Assembly (NCBI GenBank): GCA_002328865.1
Contig: DCWO01000174.1
Location: 1 to 17,493, forward strand
DNA from: Dehalococcoidia bacterium UBA2160
Lineage (GTDB): Bacteria > Chloroflexota > Dehalococcoidia > Lucifugimonadales > UBA1123
Direction: 5' to 3'
DNA length: 17,493 nucleotides
The notes beneath the pieces were generated by a model. That model saw only the letters and a list, made by a program, of their open reading frames with translations. It searched no databases and had not been told where the DNA came from. Positions 13,841-17,493 of the stretch are shown here, piece by piece. Each line of letters opens with the position of its first letter. Position 1 is the first letter of the stretch. A program made the position numbers and the translations under genes.

Positions 13841-15349
13841 CTATGAATAGTGCGCCTCGAGCGCGCTGATGAGACCGTCGATTGTGTGTTCCTCGGCTGA
13901 AACGTCGACTTCGAGTCCAGCCTCTTTCGCGGTTGTCTCTGTGATTGGGCCTATGCAGGCTATTGTGGCGCCTGACAGCTTGCCGGTGTCTCCATCGAGG
14001 AGATCGAGCAGGTTTCGCACCGTCGACGAGCTGGTAAACGTGGCGATGTCGATTCCGTCGGCAATGGCCGTTTTCGCCAGGTCTCTCGACCCCTCAGGGA
14101 GCACGGTCCGATACGCTGTGACGCCTCGTACGGCGGCGCCTTGCGACTCAAGACCGTCGATCAGCACGTCGCGAGCGATGTCCGCCCTTGGGGCCAGTAC
14201 GCTTTTGCCCCGAAGATCGCTGTCGCCGAATGCCTCGACGAGCGCCTCTGACACAAGCGACGCAGGCATGAGGTCGGCGGCTATCCCGTTGGCTTTCAGG
14301 CGACGGGCCGTCGCGGGACCGATCGCAGCCACCCGGACGCTGCCGAGCGCTCTCGCGTCCTTCTGTCGAGCGGCCAGCCGTTCGAACACGGCGTCGACGG
14401 CGTTGGCGCTGGTGAACGCGATCCAGTCGTAACGAGCAAGATCCTGGAGTTCTGCGTCCAGTTCGACATAGCTTTCGGGCGGCAGTATCTCGATCGTGGG
14501 GACCTCTACGGGCATGGCGCCGAGTTCGATCAGTCTGTGCGCGAGTTTGCTCGATTGCGAGCGAGTGCGAGTGACCAGCACTCGCTTTCCGAACAAAGGT
14601 CGGTTGTCGAACCACTTCAACGCGTCCCTGAGGCTGACCACGTCGCCGACGACGGTCACCACCGGAGACGACAAACCCGCCGCCTCCGCGCGATCGACGA
14701 TGTTCGAGAGATCGCCGGTCACGGTTTGCTGCCAGGGTTCGGTTCCCCACCTGACCAATCCGACGGGCGTGTCCGGAGGTTTTCCGCCTCTGATCAGAGC
14801 TTGCGTAATGGCGGGAAGGTTCCGCCACCCCATGAGCACAACCAGAGTGCCCGACAGGCTGGCCAAGACGTTCCAATCCAGGACACTCTGCGGCTTGTCG
14901 GGCGTTTCGTTGCCGGTGACGACGGTAAACGACGACGCAACGGCGCGGTGGGTGACAGGTATCCCCGCGTAGGCCGCCGCCGCGATGGACGAGGTGACGC
15001 CGGGCACGACCTCGTACAGAACGCCCGCCTCGGTGAGGTCTTCGGCTTCCTCGCCGCCTCTGCCGAACACGAACGGGTCGCCGCCTTGCAGCCGCACCAC
15101 GGTTTTCCCTTCGACCGCCTTTTCGATCAACACCGCGTTGATATGAGCCTGGGTTCGGCCGCGCTCGCCCGGGATCTTGCCCACGTCGATCATCTCGGCG
15201 TCGTCGCGTGCATGGGCCAACGCCGCGCTGTCGACCAGGCGGTCGAAGACGATGACGTCGGCCGACTGCAAAAGCCTGAAGCCCTTCATCGTTATCAGTC
15301 CGGGGTCGCCGGGTCCGGCGCCAACGAGGTAAACCTTGCCGGTCTTCAT
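13841..15349 (-). CDS. cobA-hemD: Fused uroporphyrinogen-III C-methyltransferase and uroporphyrinogen-III synthase
   Basis: 502-residue bifunctional protein. Residues 1 to about 245 are the SAM-dependent uroporphyrinogen-III methyltransferase (CobA/SUMT), with VYLVGAGPGDPGLIT at the N terminus, VVRLQGGDPFVFGRGGEE, VVPGVTSSIAAAAYAGIP, and VVTVVGDVV at the end. Residues from about 254 (FGKRVLVTRTRSQ) are uroporphyrinogen-III synthase (HemD), with WIAFTSANAVDAVF, VAAIGPATA, IATFTSSSTVRNLL and IACIGPITETTA. The fusion would close hydroxymethylbilane to uroporphyrinogen III and methylate it at C2 and C7 to precorrin-2. Its ATG overlaps the hemC stop (ATGA), so the two are coupled. Such fusions are known in several bacterial groups. 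Confidence 0.95.
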   Translation of the reverse strand: MKTGKVYLVGAGPGDPGLITMKGFRLLQSADVIVFDRLVDSAALAHARDDAEMIDVGKIPGERGRTQAHINAVLIEKAVEGKTVVRLQGGDPFVFGRGGEEAEDLTEAGVLYEVVPGVTSSIAAAAYAGIPVTHRAVASSFTVVTGNETPDKPQSVLDWNVLASLSGTLVVLMGWRNLPAITQALIRGGKPPDTPVGLVRWGTEPWQQTVTGDLSNIVDRAEAAGLSSPVVTVVGDVVSLRDALKWFDNRPLFGKRVLVTRTRSQSSKLAHRLIELGAMPVEVPTIEILPPESYVELDAELQDLARYDWIAFTSANAVDAVFERLAARQKDARALGSVRVAAIGPATARRLKANGIAADLMPASLVSEALVEAFGDSDLRGKSVLAPRADIARDVLIDGLESQGAAVRGVTAYRTVLPEGSRDLAKTAIADGIDIATFTSSSTVRNLLDLLDGDTGKLSGATIACIGPITETTAKEAGLEVDVSAEEHTIDGLISALEAHYS

Positions 15350-16275
15350 GGCGGGGTCTCTCGGCTCAGGATCTCCGCCGCGCCCGAGTCCGTCAACGCC
15401 TGGGCGATCGATCGCCCTGCGGCTTCGGGAGCGGATGGATCGGCGTCCAAACTCACCCTGAACAGGCTCGAGCCGTCGGGAAGTCCGGCCATGGCGGAAA
15501 TGCGAAGAGATCCGTCCACGAACTCGGCGTAGGCGGCCACGGGTATCTTGCAGCCGCCGCCGATGGCGGTGATGAAGGCTCGCTCGGCGGTCACCGCCGT
15601 TCGAGTCGGCGCGTGGTCGATGGCAACCAGCAGCGCGTGCAGTTCGTCGTCGGAGCTTCGCGTTTCGACCGCCAGTGCTCCCTGGCCCGCATCAGGCGTG
15701 AACGTCTCGGGCGAGAAGTAGTGATGGACTTCGGACTCGCGCCCCAACCGTGCCACACCGGCAGCCGCCAGGATCACGCCGTCGTACGGTTTTTCCATCG
15801 CCCTCTCCAGTCGTGTGCCGACGTTTCCGCGAACAGGCACGACGTCTATGTCGGGACGGAGGTGTTTGATCTGCGCCGCCCTGCGCGGGCTGCTCGTGCC
15901 AAGCCGCGCGCCGCCCGGAAGCTCGTCGAAACCGGAGCTCCAACGATCCACGAGCACGTCGCGAGGGTCGTTCCTTTCGGGGAATGCGGCCAGGACGAGG
16001 CCTTTCGGCAACTCGGCGGGCATGTCCTTCGCGCTGTGCACCGCAATGTCGATTTCGCCGGTGAGCAGCGCGGCTTCGAGCTCCTTCACGAACATTCCAC
16101 GCTCCATGCTCAGAAGCGGCATGGACTTGCGGCGGTCGCCGTCAGGCGTGATGGTGACGGTCTCGAATCGTATCTCCGGTAAAGCTCGAACGAGAGGATG
16201 GACTGCCTCCTCTGTCTGAGCCAGCGCCAAGGGGCTGGCCCGTGTGCCTACCTTAACGATTCGTGCTTTTGACAA
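15346..16275 (-). CDS. hemC: Porphobilinogen deaminase (hydroxymethylbilane synthase)
   Basis: 309-residue enzyme that polymerises four porphobilinogens into hydroxymethylbilane. The dipyrromethane-cofactor cysteine is Cys242 in GGGCKIP and the catalytic aspartate is Asp84 in HSAKDMP, the same numbering as in Escherichia coli. GTSSPRRAAQ, VRGNVGTRL, AAAGVARLG and DAGQGALAVE are all present. The start appears to be TTG at 16275, with only GGA about 10 bases upstream; no better start aligns with the family N terminus (VGTRASPLALAQ). It follows the sirC-like gene by 16 bp and overlaps cobA-hemD by 4 bp. Confidence 0.96.
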   Translation of the reverse strand: MSKARIVKVGTRASPLALAQTEEAVHPLVRALPEIRFETVTITPDGDRRKSMPLLSMERGMFVKELEAALLTGEIDIAVHSAKDMPAELPKGLVLAAFPERNDPRDVLVDRWSSGFDELPGGARLGTSSPRRAAQIKHLRPDIDVVPVRGNVGTRLERAMEKPYDGVILAAAGVARLGRESEVHHYFSPETFTPDAGQGALAVETRSSDDELHALLVAIDHAPTRTAVTAERAFITAIGGGCKIPVAAYAEFVDGSLRISAMAGLPDGSSLFRVSLDADPSAPEAAGRSIAQALTDSGAAEILSRETPP

Positions 16276-16291
16276 GGTTGTTCCAAACAGA

Positions 16292-16942
16292 TCAGGAAGC
16301 GGCGGTCGGAGTCGCTCCGGATATGAGGCCGTCCATCAGCTTCTGCCGAGCTTCGTCTGTCTTGCCCGCCTGCACCATGTCGAGAAGCTCTTCCGTTATC
16401 TGCGTCTGCCAGTGGTCGGGCTTGACGACCAGAGACGCGGCACGAAGTTCGGCTCGGGCGCCGGCCAGAACTGGGGCCAGGTCGGCGTACTCCAGGATGC
16501 GACTGCTGGTCAGTTTCTCGCGGAAGGTCCTGGCAAGAGCGGGACTGGCCCCGCCGGTGGAGGTGGCGATCGTCACCTCGCCGCGACGGGCGACCGATGG
16601 TGCGATGAAAGTGCACAGATGGGTGACGTCGACGACGTTCAGCAGAACGTTTCGCTCATGAGCTTCGTCGGCGATCTGTCGATTCACCGTGTTGTCATTC
16701 GTGGCGGCTATTGCTATGAAAGCGTCCTGGAGGTCGCCTGGTCGGTACTTTCGCCTCTCCCAAGCGATGGAGCCGGCGTCGGCCAGGTCTTGGACCTTCT
16801 TGTTGACGGCTGGGCTGATGACCAGGACGTTGGCGTCGCTTTCGAGCAGCTTTTCCACCTTTTCCTGACCGATATTGCCGCCGCCGATGACCACACATGT
16901 GCGCTCAGTAACGTCTATGAAAACCGGATAGTAACGAGGCAA
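16292..16942 (-). CDS. sirC: Precorrin-2 dehydrogenase / sirohydrochlorin ferrochelatase (CysG N-terminal type)
   Basis: 216-residue protein equivalent to the N-terminal half of CysG or to Met8p/SirC, which oxidises precorrin-2 to sirohydrochlorin with NAD and, in bifunctional members, inserts iron to give siroheme. The NAD-binding segment VVIGGGNIGQEKVE is at residues 17-30, NVVDV carries the candidate catalytic Asp105, and ATSTGGASPALA lies at about 135-146. The methyltransferase half of CysG is missing because it is fused to HemD two genes downstream. Start is TTG at 16942 with GAGGAGG just upstream. Whether it is also the chelatase cannot be told; no separate chelatase is in the window. 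Confidence 0.93.
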   Translation of the reverse strand: MPRYYPVFIDVTERTCVVIGGGNIGQEKVEKLLESDANVLVISPAVNKKVQDLADAGSIAWERRKYRPGDLQDAFIAIAATNDNTVNRQIADEAHERNVLLNVVDVTHLCTFIAPSVARRGEVTIATSTGGASPALARTFREKLTSSRILEYADLAPVLAGARAELRAASLVVKPDHWQTQITEELLDMVQAGKTDEARQKLMDGLISGATPTAAS

Positions 16943-16959
16943 AGGTCCTCCTCTTGCGT

Positions 16960-17493
16960 CTATACGAAGTACTTGACTCGCGTCTTCTTGTACTCGCGAG
17001 TGCTGTAGAGCATCTTGAAATCGTCCAGCCCGGTGGCCGCGCTAAGTTCGTCGGCAATCTTCTCGCATCCCTCGCGGGTGGTGGCGTGGACCATGGTGAA
17101 ATGTGAGTAAGGCCATTCCGGGTAGGTCGGGCGCTCGTAGCAGTGTGACACCCATTTAGACTCGGCCATGATGGCGCCAACCTCTTCGGAGCGCTGTTTT
17201 GGCACCTTCCAGACCACCATTGCGTTGGATCTGAACCCGGCTCTGCGGTGATGCAGCACGGCCGAGAACCTGCGCATGACGCCCCCGTCGATCATTTCGT
17301 TGGCCACAGCGAAGAGGTCGGTCTGGCTCATCCCAAGCCTGCTGGCCATAGCCTCGAACGGGGCGGGCTCGATCGAGATGTCCTCTTGCAGCTCCCGGAC
17401 GATTTGTCTCTCCGAGTCGGTCAGCGGTGCGGCCTGTTGGCCGTTTGCGGCCTGACGCATCGGCTTTACGGCCTGGTCACCGGCGCCTTCGCC
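16960..17493 (-). CDS. ahbB: Siroheme decarboxylase AhbB-like (Lrp/AsnC-fold), open at the window edge
   Basis: At least 166 residues. It has an N-terminal helix-turn-helix segment (TDSERQIVRELQED, then ASRLGMSQTDLFAVANEMIDGG), then VMRRFSAVLHHRRAGFRSNAMVVWKVP, the SHCYERPTYPEWPYSHFTMVH block, and the ending LYSTREYKKTRVKYF. That combination marks the AhbA/AhbB/NirDLGH siroheme decarboxylases rather than DNA-binding Lrp regulators. These remove two acetate carboxyls of siroheme to give didecarboxysiroheme, the next step toward heme by the alternative route or toward heme d1. An ATG at 17460 has no ribosome binding site, and the frame stays open through GEGAGDQAVKP to the window end. The gene is therefore likely longer and could be an AhbA-AhbB fusion. 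It sits 17 bp upstream of the sirC-like gene. Confidence 0.88.
   Translation of the reverse strand, partial: GEGAGDQAVKPMRQAANGQQAAPLTDSERQIVRELQEDISIEPAPFEAMASRLGMSQTDLFAVANEMIDGGVMRRFSAVLHHRRAGFRSNAMVVWKVPKQRSEEVGAIMAESKWVSHCYERPTYPEWPYSHFTMVHATTREGCEKIADELSAATGLDDFKMLYSTREYKKTRVKYFV

Noticed and set aside
16960..17460. Lrp/AsnC-type DNA-binding transcription regulator
   Set aside because: The PTYPEWPYSHFTMVH and EYKKTRVKYF motifs and the position at the head of a siroheme operon indicate the decarboxylase family that shares the fold.
1..17493. CRISPR array, tRNA or rRNA genes, insertion sequence or integrase
   Set aside because: I found no regularly spaced repeats, no tRNA-like cloverleaf, no rRNA sequence and no transposase or integrase motif in the window.

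Overview
The window (17,493 bp, GC-rich, densely coding) looks like a chromosomal segment of an environmental bacterium. The gene content (nickel superoxide dismutase, a fused CobA-HemD, a siroheme-decarboxylase heme branch, LmbE and cupin proteins, and a selenoprotein reductase module) reminds me of Chloroflexota such as SAR202/Dehalococcoidia relatives. That placement is an impression from gene content only and has low confidence.

Region 1 (1-3770). A minus-strand pair encodes component B of the glycine/sarcosine/betaine reductase family. grdB (3151-1799) is split by an in-frame TGA at 2098-2096, exactly where the family carries selenocysteine, and a SECIS-like hairpin follows it. The pair is therefore a selenoprotein module, not a truncated gene. 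The GrdE-like subunit overlaps the end of grdB and starts from a strong ribosome binding site inside it. No grdA, grdC, grdD, selA, selB, selC or selD lies in the window. At 208-373 there is a decayed copy of the promoter and first ~35 codons of the methyltransferase gene that lies on the other side of the module, so the selenoprotein pair is bracketed by two direct repeats about 3.5 kb apart.

Region 2 (3772-5924). A plus-strand operon, divergent from grdB, encodes a class I SAM methyltransferase resembling the glycine/sarcosine/dimethylglycine N-methyltransferase group, a ketopantoate-reductase family protein and a small cupin.

Region 3 (6027-7308). Nickel superoxide dismutase (sodN, minus) and its S26-type maturation protease (sodX, plus) are divergent across a 352-bp spacer that holds two perfect palindromes and a candidate promoter.

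Region 4 (7340-12384). A tightly spaced minus-strand set encodes a winged-helix-containing methyltransferase, an LmbE-type deacetylase, a rhodanese, a SnoaL-like protein, an MFS transporter and a nucleoside-phosphorylase-like protein. It resembles a small-molecule modification, detoxification or export cluster of unknown product.

Region 5 (12385-12842). This non-coding gap is rich in inverted repeats and looks like a dispersed structured repeat plus 3' RNA structure downstream of hemB.

Region 6 (12843-17493). A minus-strand tetrapyrrole operon reads ahbB-like, sirC, hemC, cobA-hemD, hemB. It would take aminolevulinate through porphobilinogen, hydroxymethylbilane and uroporphyrinogen III to precorrin-2 and siroheme. 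The siroheme-decarboxylase-like protein then points to the alternative (AHB) heme route. The first gene is still open at the window edge and may be longer than seen.
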